Positions 36,802 through 46,261 of a stretch of DNA of 64,000 nucleotides are shown piece by piece. A program made the translations under genes and the position numbers. This stretch comes from Clostridium sp. cel8 (GTDB lineage: Bacteria; Bacillota; Clostridia; Clostridiales; Clostridiaceae). Location: NCBI RefSeq assembly GCF_014050525.1, contig NZ_JACGAG010000007.1:62001-126000 (forward strand). The letters run 5' to 3'. How positions within the stretch are numbered: position 1 is the stretch's first letter; each line of letters begins with the position of its first letter. Under the pieces are notes generated by a model, which saw only the letters and a program-made list of their open reading frames with translations, made no database searches and was not told where the DNA came from.

Positions 36802-36967
36802 TAGATATCATCTATTGAAATTAATTTCTTAACAAACTACAATAATAATTGTAAGAAAAAATAATTTATTTAAACTTAAATATAAAATCATATACTTAGT
36901 ATATTATTGCTCATTTCAGGAAATAATTTAGCAATAATCATTAGTATATTAAGGGGGAAACTATCTT

Positions 36968-37612
36968 ATGAAAATTCCAAGACATATAGGAATAATCCCA
37001 GATGGTAACAGACGCTGGGCAGTAAAAAATGGAATGAGTAAGGAAATGGGATATGAATACGGATTAGCCCCAGGTAGGGAAGTATTTAATATTTGCCAAA
37101 AATTAGGTGTTGAAGAATTAACTTATTACGGTTTTACAACCGATAATGTAAAAAGACCCCAAGTACAGAGAAAAGCTTTTACTGCAGCTTGTATAAAAGC
37201 AGTTGAAATGCTTTCAGATGAAGATGCCTCTCTTTTAGTTATAGGAAATAAAGATTCACATGTTTTCCCACAAGAACTTCTACCATATACTAAAAGAAAA
37301 GATATAGGAAAAGGTGGAATGAAAGTCAATTTTCTTGTAAATTACGGATGGGACTGGGATTTAAGAAATATAGCTAATGCAAATGGTAAGAGCAGAAATT
37401 CAATTTCATCAAGTTTAAAATCACATGATATAAGCAGAATTGATCTTATAATAAGATGGGGAGGTAGAAGACGTCTTAGCGGATTTCTTCCTGTACAATC
37501 AGTTTATTCTGATTTCTACATAGTAGATGATTATTGGCCTGATTTTAATCCATCTCATTTATATAATGCCTTAGAGTGGTATACCAAACAAGATGTAACT
37601 CTTGGCGGCTAA
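36968..37612 (+). CDS. Divergent undecaprenyl diphosphate synthase-like cis-prenyltransferase
   Basis: The 214-residue protein is a short UppS-family relative. HIGIIPDGNRRWAV keeps the catalytic Asp and the GNRRWA loop. The rest is unusual: LVNYGWDWDLRNIA replaces the usual NYGxRxEI, and IIRWGGRRRLSGFLPVQSVY has Arg where the family's conserved Glu lies, with VQ for WQ, though the IPP-binding Arg and Ser remain. It ends about 25 residues early. A paralog with a changed substrate or a scaffold-like role is inferred; the housekeeping uppS is not in this window. AGGGGG upstream of the ATG. Confidence 0.75.
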   Translation: MKIPRHIGIIPDGNRRWAVKNGMSKEMGYEYGLAPGREVFNICQKLGVEELTYYGFTTDNVKRPQVQRKAFTAACIKAVEMLSDEDASLLVIGNKDSHVFPQELLPYTKRKDIGKGGMKVNFLVNYGWDWDLRNIANANGKSRNSISSSLKSHDISRIDLIIRWGGRRRLSGFLPVQSVYSDFYIVDDYWPDFNPSHLYNALEWYTKQDVTLGG

Positions 37613-37709
37613 TTTTTGAATCCTATAAATTATATTATATATATTTCAAAAAATTGTCACTTATATATTAAATATTTTCGTAAAATAATATTTAATAGAG
37701 GTGATATAA

Positions 37710-37871
37710 ATGTTAAGAAATAAAAGATCCAATAGAAAGATACCTATTGAAAGTCATGAAACTGCTCCATGGACAAATATAAAAAAAACAAAACCTGTGT
37801 CAAATGTATCAATACCTGATATATCTGAAATATATGATTCAAAAAGCTGGGTAGATGAAAACGAGAAATAG
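37710..37871 (+). CDS. Small clostridial spore-surface-like protein (53 residues)
   Basis: A 53-codon gene with GAGGTG placed 7 bases before the ATG. The product has IESHETAPWTNIKKTKPVSN, then SIPDISEI and a C-terminal KSWVDENEK. This word pattern (HETAxWxNI, then SNVxIP, then W/Y-VDxNxK) matches the small spore-surface family first reported in Clostridioides difficile (CDIF630_02480 type), as I recall it. Basic N-terminus, acidic C-terminus, no signal peptide. A strong terminator follows. Expected to be a late sporulation gene; no promoter assigned. Confidence 0.7.
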   Translation: MLRNKRSNRKIPIESHETAPWTNIKKTKPVSNVSIPDISEIYDSKSWVDENEK

Positions 37872-37889
37872 ATTTCTATTATATTTAAT

Positions 37890-37933
37890 AATGGAAGATT
37901 GTAAGATTAAATCCAATCTTACAATCTTCCATT
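37890..37933. terminator. Bidirectional terminator, spore protein gene / nifJ
   Basis: AATGGAAGATTGTAAGATT (37890-37908) and its complement (37915-37933) form a perfect 19-bp stem with T-rich right flank and A/T-rich left flank. It ends the rightward spore-protein gene and the leftward oxidoreductase gene. Confidence 0.9.
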
Positions 37934-37948
37934 TATTTTTGCTACATA

Positions 37949-40900
37949 CTACTCATTATAATTCATTTGGGACAACTTTTTGTATATATTATATCTATCC
38001 TTAGCATTTTTCTCTGCTTGATCAAATAATTCATCTGCTTTATTTGGCAATACCTTTCTAAGTGAAGAATACCTTATCTCTCCTTGTATATATTCCTTAA
38101 AGGAAGTCTTAGGTTCTTGTGAATCCAAAACAAATGGGTTTTTGCCTTGAAGTTTCAATGTTGGATCAAATCTGTAAAGATGCCAATATCCAGCTTCCAC
38201 TGCTTTTTTCTCCTGAGCTATACTAGTTCCCATTCCAGTTTTTATACCATGACTTATACATGGTGCATAGGCTATTATAAGTGATGGTCCTCTGTAATTT
38301 TCAGCTTCACGTATTGCCTTTATAGCATGATTCATATTTGCTCCAAGTGAAATCTGCGCTACATACACATATCCATAACTCATAGCCATAAGACCAAGAT
38401 CTTTTTTCTTTATATGCTTACCAGATGCTGCAAACTTTGCTACTGCTCCCGTCTGTGTTGCTTTAGATGATTGACCTCCAGTATTTGAGTACACTTCTGT
38501 ATCCATTACAAATAGATTTACATCATCTCCAGATGCAAGCACATGGTCTACTCCTCCAAATCCAATATCATATGCCCATCCATCTCCTCCAACAATCCAT
38601 TGGGATTTTTTAACGAGAAAATCTTTTTTAGATAATATTTCATTAAGGATGTAATCTTTAGAATAATCTTTGCAAGCCATAATAGATTTAACAACTTTTT
38701 CTGATGATATTTTTGAAAGGCTTCCATCTTCCATAGTGTTTATCCACTCATTAAATGATTTTATTATATCACTCTCTCTACTATTTTCCTTTGAATTTTC
38801 AATATAAGTTAACATGAGTTTTCTTATTCTATCTCTCATATACCTTACTGCTAAAAACATTCCATATCCATACTCTGCATTGTCTTCAAATAGTGAATTT
38901 CCCCAAGAAGGTCCCTTACCTTCACTATTTTTAGTATATGCAATAGCTGGCGCACTAGCTCCCCAAATTGATGAACATCCAGTTGCATTTGCAATCATCA
39001 TTCTCTCTCCAAATAGTTGTGTGAGAAGTTTTATATATGGAGTTTCACCACATCCAGGACATGCACCATTGAACTCTAAAAGAGGAGTAACAAACTGACT
39101 TCCTTTTAATGTATTTCTACTCATAATATCTTTTTTCTCAGATATAGTCATGGCATAATTCCAATTCTTAACTCCCCTATCAACTTGGGTTTCAAATGGT
39201 TTCATAACAAGTGCCTTTCCCGGAGCAGGACATATATCTGCACAGTTACCGCAACCAGTACAATCCATAGGAGATACCTTTATTGTAAAGTTTAAATTTT
39301 CAAATCCTTTTCCAAGGGCTTTCTTACTTTCAAATTCATCTGGTGCATTTTTTAATTCATCTTCATTTAAAAGGAATGGCCTTATTGTAGCGTGTGGGCA
39401 AACATATGAGCACTGATTACATTGTATGCACTTATCCATCTGCCATTCAGGAACCATTACAGCTATTCCTCTTTTTTCATAAGCAGTAGTTCCAACAGGA
39501 TAAGTTCCATCTTCCATATTTAAAAATGTACTTACAGGTAAATTGTCACCTTCATTTTTAGACATTGGTCTTTGAATATTTTTTATAAAATCAGGCTCAT
39601 CTTCATCTATCTGTATATCATCAGAATCTATATTTTCACTTATAGCCTTCCACTTATCACAAATAGTTACCTTTTCAACTTCTTGAAGTCCTTTATCTAC
39701 AGCCTCTTTATTCATCTGTACTATCTTTTCGCCTTTTCTTCCATAGGTCTTTTCTATTGAATCTTTCAAATATTTAACTGCTTCATCTATAGGAATTATA
39801 TTTGCAAGTTTAAAAAATACAGCTTGCATTATCATATTTATTCTTCCTCCAAGTCCTATACTGGAAGCTATTTTTATGGCATCTATAATATAAAAATTAA
39901 TATCATTCTCTGCAATATACTTTTTCATATAATTTGGCAATTCATCATTCAGTTGATCCTCTGTCCATCTACAATTTAATACAAAAGTACCTCCCTTTTT
40001 AAGACCTTTCAATATGTCATAATTGTATATAAATGACCTATTATGACATGCTACATAATCTGCATTGTGAACTAGATAAGGTGACTTTATAGGCTTTTTG
40101 CCAAATCTTAAATGAGATATTGTAGTTCCTCCTGACTTCTTACTGTCATAGGAAAAGTATGCCTGAGCATATAGATCAGTATTATCACCAATTATTTTTA
40201 CAGCTGACTTATTTGCTCCAACAGTTCCATCTGAACCAAGTCCCCAGAATTTACAGCTTATAGTTCCTTCTGGAGATGTCTCCACTTGAGGACCTTCTTT
40301 CAAAGACATATTTGTAACATCATCTATTATACCTATAGTAAATCGCTTCTTTGGATTATTTGATTTCATATTATCAAATACAGAAATTATATTGGAAGGA
40401 GTAACATCCTTTGAACCTAAGCCATATCTTCCTCCAAATACTTCAGGTCTATGTTCACATTCATAAAAAGCTTTTGATACATCAAGATAGAGTGGTTCAC
40501 CAATTGATCCAGGTTCCTTAGTTCTATCGAGAACAGATATATTTTTAACTGTATGTGGAATAACATCTAAGAAATATTTAGCACAAAACGGTCTATAGAG
40601 ATGCACCTTAACACAGCCAACTTTTTCGCCCTTTTCAATTAGATAGTCAACTGTTTCCTCTATAGTATCACATACAGAACCCATTGCAATTATTATATTT
40701 TCCGCATCTTTTGCACCATGATATTCAAATGGTTTGTAGTTCTTTCCTGTTATTTTGTTTATCTCTTTCATATACTCATTTACAATATCTAGTACCTTAT
40801 CGTAAAATCTATTTGAAACTTCTCTCCCTTGAAAATATATGTCTGGATTTTGAGCAGTTCCCCTAGCAGTTGGATGCTCTGGATTTAGCCCCCTTTTTCT

Positions 40901-41509
40901 AAATTCCTCTATTGCATTATAATCTACAAGATTTTTCACATCTTCATAATCAATTACATTTATTTTTTGATATTCATGAGAAGTTCTAAATCCATCAAAA
41001 AAATGGAGAAATGGAACTCTTGACTTTATAGCACTTAGATGTGCCACAAATCCCATATCCATAGCTTCCTGAACATTTGATGAAGCTAAAAGTGCAAAAC
41101 CAGTCTGTCTACATGCCATTACATCTTGATGATCTCCAAATATTGAAAGTGCATGTGTAGCAAGTGCTCTAGCACTTACATGAAATACCCCTGGAAGATG
41201 TTCTCCTGCTATTTTATACATATTTGGAATCATGAGAAGAAGCCCTTGTGATGCAGTATATGTAGTAGTTAGGGCTCCTGCTGCAAGAGATCCATGGACT
41301 GCTCCAGAGGCTCCTGCTTCTGACTGCATCTCACTAATTTTCACTGTATCTCCAAATATATTTTTTTTGCCTTGAGATGCCCATTCATCTACAGCCTCAG
41401 CCATAGGAGAAGACGGCGTGATTGGATATATAGCAGCAACTTCAGTAAATGCGTAGGATGCATAAGCTGCTGCTGTATTTCCATCCATAGTCTTCATTTT
41501 ACTTGTCAT
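37949..41509 (-). CDS. nifJ: Pyruvate:ferredoxin (flavodoxin) oxidoreductase
   Basis: Single-chain PFOR of 1186 residues that interconverts pyruvate, CoA and acetyl-CoA + CO2 with ferredoxin, a core reaction in anaerobes. Domain order is normal: alpha region (DGNTAAAYASYAFTEVAAIY, YPITPSSPMAE), gamma region, two ferredoxin-like sites CIQCNQCSYVCPHATIRP and CTGCGNCADICPAPGKAL, then the thiamine diphosphate domain with NGACPGCGETPYIKLL (proximal cluster), ATGCSSIWGASAPA and GGDGWAYDIGFGG. AGGAG before the ATG. Single gene with its own promoter region, which contains the TGTAC-ATAG-GTACA inverted repeat at about 41527. Confidence 0.97.
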   Translation of the reverse strand: MTSKMKTMDGNTAAAYASYAFTEVAAIYPITPSSPMAEAVDEWASQGKKNIFGDTVKISEMQSEAGASGAVHGSLAAGALTTTYTASQGLLLMIPNMYKIAGEHLPGVFHVSARALATHALSIFGDHQDVMACRQTGFALLASSNVQEAMDMGFVAHLSAIKSRVPFLHFFDGFRTSHEYQKINVIDYEDVKNLVDYNAIEEFRKRGLNPEHPTARGTAQNPDIYFQGREVSNRFYDKVLDIVNEYMKEINKITGKNYKPFEYHGAKDAENIIIAMGSVCDTIEETVDYLIEKGEKVGCVKVHLYRPFCAKYFLDVIPHTVKNISVLDRTKEPGSIGEPLYLDVSKAFYECEHRPEVFGGRYGLGSKDVTPSNIISVFDNMKSNNPKKRFTIGIIDDVTNMSLKEGPQVETSPEGTISCKFWGLGSDGTVGANKSAVKIIGDNTDLYAQAYFSYDSKKSGGTTISHLRFGKKPIKSPYLVHNADYVACHNRSFIYNYDILKGLKKGGTFVLNCRWTEDQLNDELPNYMKKYIAENDINFYIIDAIKIASSIGLGGRINMIMQAVFFKLANIIPIDEAVKYLKDSIEKTYGRKGEKIVQMNKEAVDKGLQEVEKVTICDKWKAISENIDSDDIQIDEDEPDFIKNIQRPMSKNEGDNLPVSTFLNMEDGTYPVGTTAYEKRGIAVMVPEWQMDKCIQCNQCSYVCPHATIRPFLLNEDELKNAPDEFESKKALGKGFENLNFTIKVSPMDCTGCGNCADICPAPGKALVMKPFETQVDRGVKNWNYAMTISEKKDIMSRNTLKGSQFVTPLLEFNGACPGCGETPYIKLLTQLFGERMMIANATGCSSIWGASAPAIAYTKNSEGKGPSWGNSLFEDNAEYGYGMFLAVRYMRDRIRKLMLTYIENSKENSRESDIIKSFNEWINTMEDGSLSKISSEKVVKSIMACKDYSKDYILNEILSKKDFLVKKSQWIVGGDGWAYDIGFGGVDHVLASGDDVNLFVMDTEVYSNTGGQSSKATQTGAVAKFAASGKHIKKKDLGLMAMSYGYVYVAQISLGANMNHAIKAIREAENYRGPSLIIAYAPCISHGIKTGMGTSIAQEKKAVEAGYWHLYRFDPTLKLQGKNPFVLDSQEPKTSFKEYIQGEIRYSSLRKVLPNKADELFDQAEKNAKDRYNIYKKLSQMNYNE

Positions 41510-41749
41510 AATAAATCACTCCTCATTGTACATAGGTACATATTTCATTCAATATTTATTATTTGAAATATGTAGATTTATCATACATAGGATTTTAAAA
41601 TAAATAAGTTATAGATTAATACATTTGATTTTCAATTGATACTAATTTCACATTTAATTTTTATTGACGTATACTAATTAATAGGCTATTATAATAATAA
41701 TTATTTTTTATCATTTGATAAAGATATGATTTGTATAGGGGATGTTATT

Positions 41750-42667
41750 ATGAATATCAAGGTAAAAACAGCAAGTCTTTCCATATTATCAAACAGCAGT
41801 TTAATAGTGATGAAAGTAATTGTTGGGGTTATTACAGGATCAGTGAGTATAATATCTGAGGCAATTCACTCTACTATAGATTTGACAGCTTCTTTTATAT
41901 CTTTTTTTTCTGTAAAAATATCATCTAAACCTGCAGATAAAGAACATCCATATGGACATGGTAAATTTGAAGATGTATCTGGTGTACTTGAAGGTATATT
42001 AATTTTTTTTGCTTCCTTATTGATAATATTTGAATCTATAAAAAAACTAAGATATCCTGGAGAATCAAATCCATCTGCAATAGGTTTTATTGTAATGTTT
42101 ATATCATCTTTTATAAACTTCTTTATATCTAGAATACTATATAAAGTTTCAAATAAAGAGGATTCAATAGCTCTAAAGGCAGATGCTTTACATCTTAGAA
42201 CAGATGTTTATACTTCCCTTGGAGTTGGAATAGGGCTCCTTTTAATTTGGATAACTAAATTAGAAGTACTTGATCCCCTTATAGCCATTGCTGTTTCAAT
42301 ATTTATTTTGAGAGAAGCCTTCAATTTGTTAAAATCAGCCTTCAATCCACTTGTAGATGTGAAATTATCTGATGATGAGATAAACACTATTAAAAACATA
42401 CTATCAGAATACAGTTCTGTCTTTTGTGAATTTCATAGATTGAGAACTAGAAAATCTGGAAATATGAAATGTATAGATCTTCACTTAGTATTTCCCAATG
42501 ACATGCATGTAAAAGATGCTCATGATATATGTGACAGTATAGAAAACAGAATATCTTCATCTCTTACAAATACAGAAACTATGATCCATATAGAATCTTG
42601 CAATAACGATTGTAAAAACTGTAATTTTAAGAAGAACTTAAATTGTACTGATAATAAAAATAAATAG
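41750..42667 (+). CDS. Cation diffusion facilitator family exporter
   Basis: Membrane exporter of divalent metals (Zn, Fe, Mn or Co) by proton antiport. About 305 residues with six membrane segments: SIISEAIHSTIDLTASF and ADALHLRTDVYTSL carry the His-x3-Asp metal sites of TM2 and TM5, and HPYGHGKFEDVSG the loop between. The cytoplasmic C-terminal domain has HRLRTRKSGN and DLHLVFP. It ends in a Cys-rich tail CNNDCKNCNFKKNLNCTDN, an unusual addition. GGGGATG lies upstream of the ATG at 41750, so this start is chosen over 41726. Metal specificity unknown. Confidence 0.9.
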   Translation: MNIKVKTASLSILSNSSLIVMKVIVGVITGSVSIISEAIHSTIDLTASFISFFSVKISSKPADKEHPYGHGKFEDVSGVLEGILIFFASLLIIFESIKKLRYPGESNPSAIGFIVMFISSFINFFISRILYKVSNKEDSIALKADALHLRTDVYTSLGVGIGLLLIWITKLEVLDPLIAIAVSIFILREAFNLLKSAFNPLVDVKLSDDEINTIKNILSEYSSVFCEFHRLRTRKSGNMKCIDLHLVFPNDMHVKDAHDICDSIENRISSSLTNTETMIHIESCNNDCKNCNFKKNLNCTDNKNK

Positions 42668-42694
42668 ACTGCAGTGCAGCCTACTTATTTTTAC
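42664..42694 (+). terminator. Terminator of the CDF exporter gene
   Basis: TAGACTGCA and TGCAGCCTA pair with one mismatch right after the stop codon, followed by TTATTTTTAC. Weak but well placed; it may also end the leftward DUF1858 gene. Confidence 0.5.
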
Positions 42695-42704
42695 TTTTAA
42701 TTTA

Positions 42705-42911
42705 TTATTCTTCAACAGTTTCAGCATTCAAAGCTTCGACTAATTCATCTACATTTATACCGTGTACAGTAGCAGCTTCTTCTATGCTCTCTCCCAATGA
42801 TGCAGGACATCCTATACATCCCATTCCAAAGCTCATAAGAGTTTCAGCATACGCCTCATTAATTTGTAAAACTTCTCTTATAGTCATATCTTTAGTGACC
42901 TTTTTAGCCAT
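42705..42911 (-). CDS. DUF1858 domain protein
   Basis: A 68-residue protein of the DUF1858 family, common in anaerobes: KDMTIREVLQINEAYAETL then GMGCIGCPASLGESIEEAAT, with the conserved CIGC pair, and a C-terminal helix. Relatives are found alone or fused to hybrid-cluster and redox proteins, so a redox or cluster role is likely but unproven. The frame can start at 42926, but GAGGTTGC lies 7 bases before the ATG at 42909-42911 (MAKKVTKD), which is preferred. Confidence 0.88.
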   Translation of the reverse strand: MAKKVTKDMTIREVLQINEAYAETLMSFGMGCIGCPASLGESIEEAATVHGINVDELVEALNAETVEE

Positions 42912-43058
42912 AATATGCAACCTCATTTCCTATAATATTTGTATTTATAAGGTTAAGTCTAACTTATAAAACTACACCTTATAGATATAATTATAATAAT
43001 ACTAAATTCATTTTACATCAAGTATAAATAGATATATTTTTTAATTATAATCAAAATG

Positions 43059-44099
43059 CTAATTCATTAGCTTATATTCAGAATCTATTACTTTAAAATT
43101 TCCTTTTAATCCTGAAGTTATATATATCTTTTTATCCTTAGTTATAAATACAGCTTGCAAGTTATCTATATTTTTTACATATTCAAGGCCTTTTTCAACG
43201 CCTAAATGAAATATATTCTTTGTCATTGCATCTGCATTTATTGAAACACTAGTTATTAAAGTAACACTTGCCAGATTGTTATCCATAGGATACCCTGTAA
43301 ATGGATCTAATATGTGATGATATATTTTACCATTCTTTTTAAAATATCTTTCATATATTCCAGATGTAACTACTGTTTTATTTGTTTCATTTAAAACACC
43401 AACGGCATCTCCTCTACTTTCAAAAGGATCTTGCACTCCTATCCTCCATGGATTTCCGTCTACATTGTTATTTAATACAACTACATTTCCACCTAAATTT
43501 ACTATAGCATGTTCTACACCATTTTCTCTGAGTATCCTAGTTGCCTCATCTGCTGCATAGCCTTTTGCTATTCCTCCAAGGTCAAGTGACATACCTTCTT
43601 TTGCAAGCATAACTTTTTTATTTTTCTCATCAAGTAATAAATCTTTATAATTTACAAGTTCCTTTTTACTTTCAATTTCCTGACTACTAGGTAATTTTGC
43701 ATTGTCTGTACCAATTCCCCATAACTTCACCAAAGGCCCTATAGTTATATCGAAAACTCCCTTTGACTGCTCTGAATAGTACTTTCCCTTCTTGAGAACA
43801 TAAAATGTATCATCAGATACTTTAACATATTTTTTTCCTGCATTTTCTGCTACTTTATCTAATTCAGTGCCTGATTTATTTACGCTCATCTTATCTTCAA
43901 TCTTCTTTATTCTCTCAAAAGCCTTATCAACTGCAGTTTCATCTTTCTCATCATATACATTTATAGTACATATTGTTCCTAGCATGTATTTAGTTTTTGA
44001 AATAGGATCTTTTTTACTACTATTTGTACATCCATAAAGGGGAAGTACAAATAGAATTAAAATTAATCCCATAACTTTATGTAACATTTTCCTTTTCAT
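43059..44099 (-). CDS. apbE: FAD:protein FMN transferase, lipoprotein
   Basis: Attaches FMN to Thr or Ser of exported flavoproteins such as Rnf and NQR subunits. The 346-residue protein has a lipoprotein signal (VLPLYGCTNSS) and ApbE motifs YMLGTICTINVYD, SKGVFDITIGPLVKLWGIG, LDLGGIAKGYAADEA, GGNVVVLNNN and HHILDPFTGYP, with the metal-binding Asp/Thr near VSINADAMTK. It lies 18 bases after cobU on the same strand, so it is probably in the cob transcript. AGAGGAT ribosome binding site. Confidence 0.93.
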   Translation of the reverse strand: MKRKMLHKVMGLILILFVLPLYGCTNSSKKDPISKTKYMLGTICTINVYDEKDETAVDKAFERIKKIEDKMSVNKSGTELDKVAENAGKKYVKVSDDTFYVLKKGKYYSEQSKGVFDITIGPLVKLWGIGTDNAKLPSSQEIESKKELVNYKDLLLDEKNKKVMLAKEGMSLDLGGIAKGYAADEATRILRENGVEHAIVNLGGNVVVLNNNVDGNPWRIGVQDPFESRGDAVGVLNETNKTVVTSGIYERYFKKNGKIYHHILDPFTGYPMDNNLASVTLITSVSINADAMTKNIFHLGVEKGLEYVKNIDNLQAVFITKDKKIYITSGLKGNFKVIDSEYKLMN

Positions 44100-44117
44100 A
44101 TATCTATCCTCTTAATC

Positions 44118-44666
44118 TTATTTTAATTTTAGTGGAATACCACAAAATGAAATGTATACTTCATCACTATTATCCGCTATGAACTGATTTACTCTTCCAA
44201 GTATATCTGAAAATATTCTTCCAAGTCTATATTCGGGAACTACACTCATTCCAACTTCATTTGTAATAATAACTAAATTTATACCGCAATCATGAGCAGA
44301 TAAAATTATGTTCTTAATTTCATTTAATACATTTTCTTCTAAGGCATTTATTTCATTTTTAGTAATTTTGTCAAAATCCTTTTCACCTTCAAATAATATA
44401 TCTGTTATAAGAGTTCCTATACATTCTAGTAACACATATTTATGATTTTTATTTTTAATTACATCTCCAATTTTTCTGTACCCTTCATAAGTTTCCCACT
44501 TTGAATTTCTACGCTGTTTATGTATTTTTATTCGCTCTTCCATATCCTTGTCTGTAGGTATTGCAGTTGCTACATATAGGACGTCATCATATTTAGATAG
44601 CATCTTTTCAGCAAAGCTACTTTTACCACTTCTGCTTCCACCTGTTACCAAAGTTATTTTTCCCAT
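44118..44666 (-). CDS. cobU: Adenosylcobinamide kinase / guanylyltransferase
   Basis: Makes AdoCbi-GDP, the activated intermediate in cobalamin nucleotide-loop assembly. The 182-residue protein has P-loop TLVTGGSRSGKSSFAEKM, VLYVATAIPTDKDMEERIKI, HKQRR, the guanylylation region with the family's His, and NEVGMSVVPEYRLGRIFSD. AAGGAGG upstream. It sits between cobS (upstream) and apbE (downstream) in a leftward cluster cobC-cobS-cobU. Confidence 0.94.
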   Translation of the reverse strand: MGKITLVTGGSRSGKSSFAEKMLSKYDDVLYVATAIPTDKDMEERIKIHKQRRNSKWETYEGYRKIGDVIKNKNHKYVLLECIGTLITDILFEGEKDFDKITKNEINALEENVLNEIKNIILSAHDCGINLVIITNEVGMSVVPEYRLGRIFSDILGRVNQFIADNSDEVYISFCGIPLKLK

Positions 44667-44705
44667 ATAATCCTCCTTTTATAAATAGCAAATGAATATT
44701 CTATC

Positions 44706-45467
44706 TTACTTAATTAGAAATATATACATAAAAGCAAGCATAGCTATTTCCATAATTTCATTGTTAGCTCCAAGTAGATCTCCAGTTAATCCTCCAATTT
44801 TACTTTTACAATACATATTAAAACCAAATGATATAACGATTGCTATAAGCATTAGAATAACAGAATCTATAGGATCAATTGATGTTACAAAAAAAAGTAC
44901 TACAAATGTAATTACAGCTCCAACTAAAAATTGACTTATTTCTACACTATCTATAAACAAATTTCCTGTACCTGTGCTTTTAGCTGTATTTCCAGATGCG
45001 ATAATAAACAAAGTAGAAAATCTTGATATTACCTGTGAAACTACTATAGCTAATGAAAACTTAGGAACTATATAACAAAGTAAACTATATTTTAAAAGTA
45101 TGTCCATAACTATAGCTATACATGAATACGTTCCCACTCTACTATCTTTCATTATTTCTATTATCCTGTCATTACCTTTAAATGCAAAAAATCCATCACA
45201 CATATCTCCAAGTCCATCTATATGCATAGCTCCAGTTAATATAATTCCAAGCAAAATAGAAAAAATAACAGAAACATTTACAGGTAAAAAATATATTAGT
45301 AACTTGTACAATCCCCATTGAAGTCCACCTATTATAAGGCCTATTAAAGGCATAAATATTGAACCCCATCTAAAATTTTCTTTTCTACATTCCAAATTTT
45401 TGTTTATGTTTATTCTAGTTAAAAATTGCATCATAAGCAAAAAATTATTAATTATTTTCGTCACCAT
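44706..45467 (-). CDS. cobS: Adenosylcobinamide-GDP ribazoletransferase (cobalamin synthase)
   Basis: Integral membrane enzyme that joins AdoCbi-GDP and alpha-ribazole(-phosphate). The 253-residue protein has about six hydrophobic segments and the conserved ILTGAMHIDGLGDMCDGFFA, MKDSRVGTYS and CKSKIGGLTGDLLGANNE blocks with the metal-binding acidic groups. Start at the ATG 45465-45467 (MVTKIINNF) because GGTGAG lies just before it, not the upstream ATG at 45491. Middle gene of the leftward cobC-cobS-cobU cluster. Confidence 0.92.
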   Translation of the reverse strand: MVTKIINNFLLMMQFLTRININKNLECRKENFRWGSIFMPLIGLIIGGLQWGLYKLLIYFLPVNVSVIFSILLGIILTGAMHIDGLGDMCDGFFAFKGNDRIIEIMKDSRVGTYSCIAIVMDILLKYSLLCYIVPKFSLAIVVSQVISRFSTLFIIASGNTAKSTGTGNLFIDSVEISQFLVGAVITFVVLFFVTSIDPIDSVILMLIAIVISFGFNMYCKSKIGGLTGDLLGANNEIMEIAMLAFMYIFLIK

Positions 45468-45520
45468 ACTCACCAACTTCCAAGATCTCAATAATACTAT
45501 GGCATATCAAAATTATAAAT

Positions 45521-46135
45521 CTAATTTATTACATTAATACCATCTAAACATATTATACTATCAATATACAAATTATTATACTCATATTTTATAATTGAAA
45601 GATCTCCATTGTGAGATGCAAACTTCCAGAAAAGATCAATATTGTCATTTAAGACCCAGCAGTATATAGATCTTATAACTCCAGAGTGGGTTATAATAAG
45701 TATATTTTCAGCTTTCATCTTCAATATATCTTGCATAAAGCTCTTTACCCTTGTATAAAACTGAACATAGCTTTCTCCTCCTGGTGGCGATACATTTTTC
45801 CAATCACTACACCACTTTTCCCAATGTATTGGATATAATTTTTCTATATCTTTATAATTTTTTCCTTCAAATTCTCCTAAATCCATTTCATTTATTCTGC
45901 TATCTACTATAAATTCCTGAGATTTATATTTATTCTGAAAAATTTCATTAGCAGTTTTTAAAGTCCTCTTCTTTTCACTTATATATATTTTATCAAAATT
46001 TATTTTTTTTAATAATATAGACAATTTTTTAGACTGTTCTATCCCTCTCTTTGTTAAATCATACTCATTCTTTCCATAGTAAATTCCACTAAAATTTGCT
46101 TCAGTTTCACCATGTCGCACTAAATATATATTCAT
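45521..46135 (-). CDS. cobC: Histidine phosphatase, probable alpha-ribazole phosphatase
   Basis: Phosphoglycerate-mutase-like phosphatase of 204 residues. YLVRHGETEANFSGIYYGKN carries the catalytic His, EMDLGEFEGK and ILIITHSGVIRSIYC the second His. The position directly upstream of cobS-cobU makes alpha-ribazole-5'-phosphate (or cobalamin-5'-phosphate) the likely substrate. GAGGTG ribosome binding site. First gene of the cluster; a promoter and a terminator hairpin lie upstream of it. The family is certain, the cob role is inferred from the neighbourhood. Confidence 0.85.
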   Translation of the reverse strand: MNIYLVRHGETEANFSGIYYGKNEYDLTKRGIEQSKKLSILLKKINFDKIYISEKKRTLKTANEIFQNKYKSQEFIVDSRINEMDLGEFEGKNYKDIEKLYPIHWEKWCSDWKNVSPPGGESYVQFYTRVKSFMQDILKMKAENILIITHSGVIRSIYCWVLNDNIDLFWKFASHNGDLSIIKYEYNNLYIDSIICLDGINVIN

Positions 46136-46187
46136 ATAAACACCTCTAAATCAATAAAATACCAATTTAAGTTAAAATAAATTTTTA

Positions 46188-46215
46188 TAAAAAATAAGAG
46201 CAGCTTTCTGCCCTT
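46188..46215 (-). terminator. Terminator in the cob leader
   Basis: On the leftward strand AAGGGCAG (from 46215) pairs with CTGCTCTT (one G-U), loop AAAG, then ATTTTTT. It lies between a promoter and cobC, about 60 bases before the gene, so it should either attenuate the cob genes or end a short RNA. Confidence 0.7.
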
Positions 46216-46261
46216 AGAATGAATGAGAAACGAATACATTTGTTAATTTATTCACATATAT

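Noticed and set aside
41527-41545. Rex-type redox operator in front of nifJ
   Set aside because: The local inverted repeat is TGTAC-ATAG-GTACA, which does not match the Rex box TTGTTAANNNNTTAACAA.
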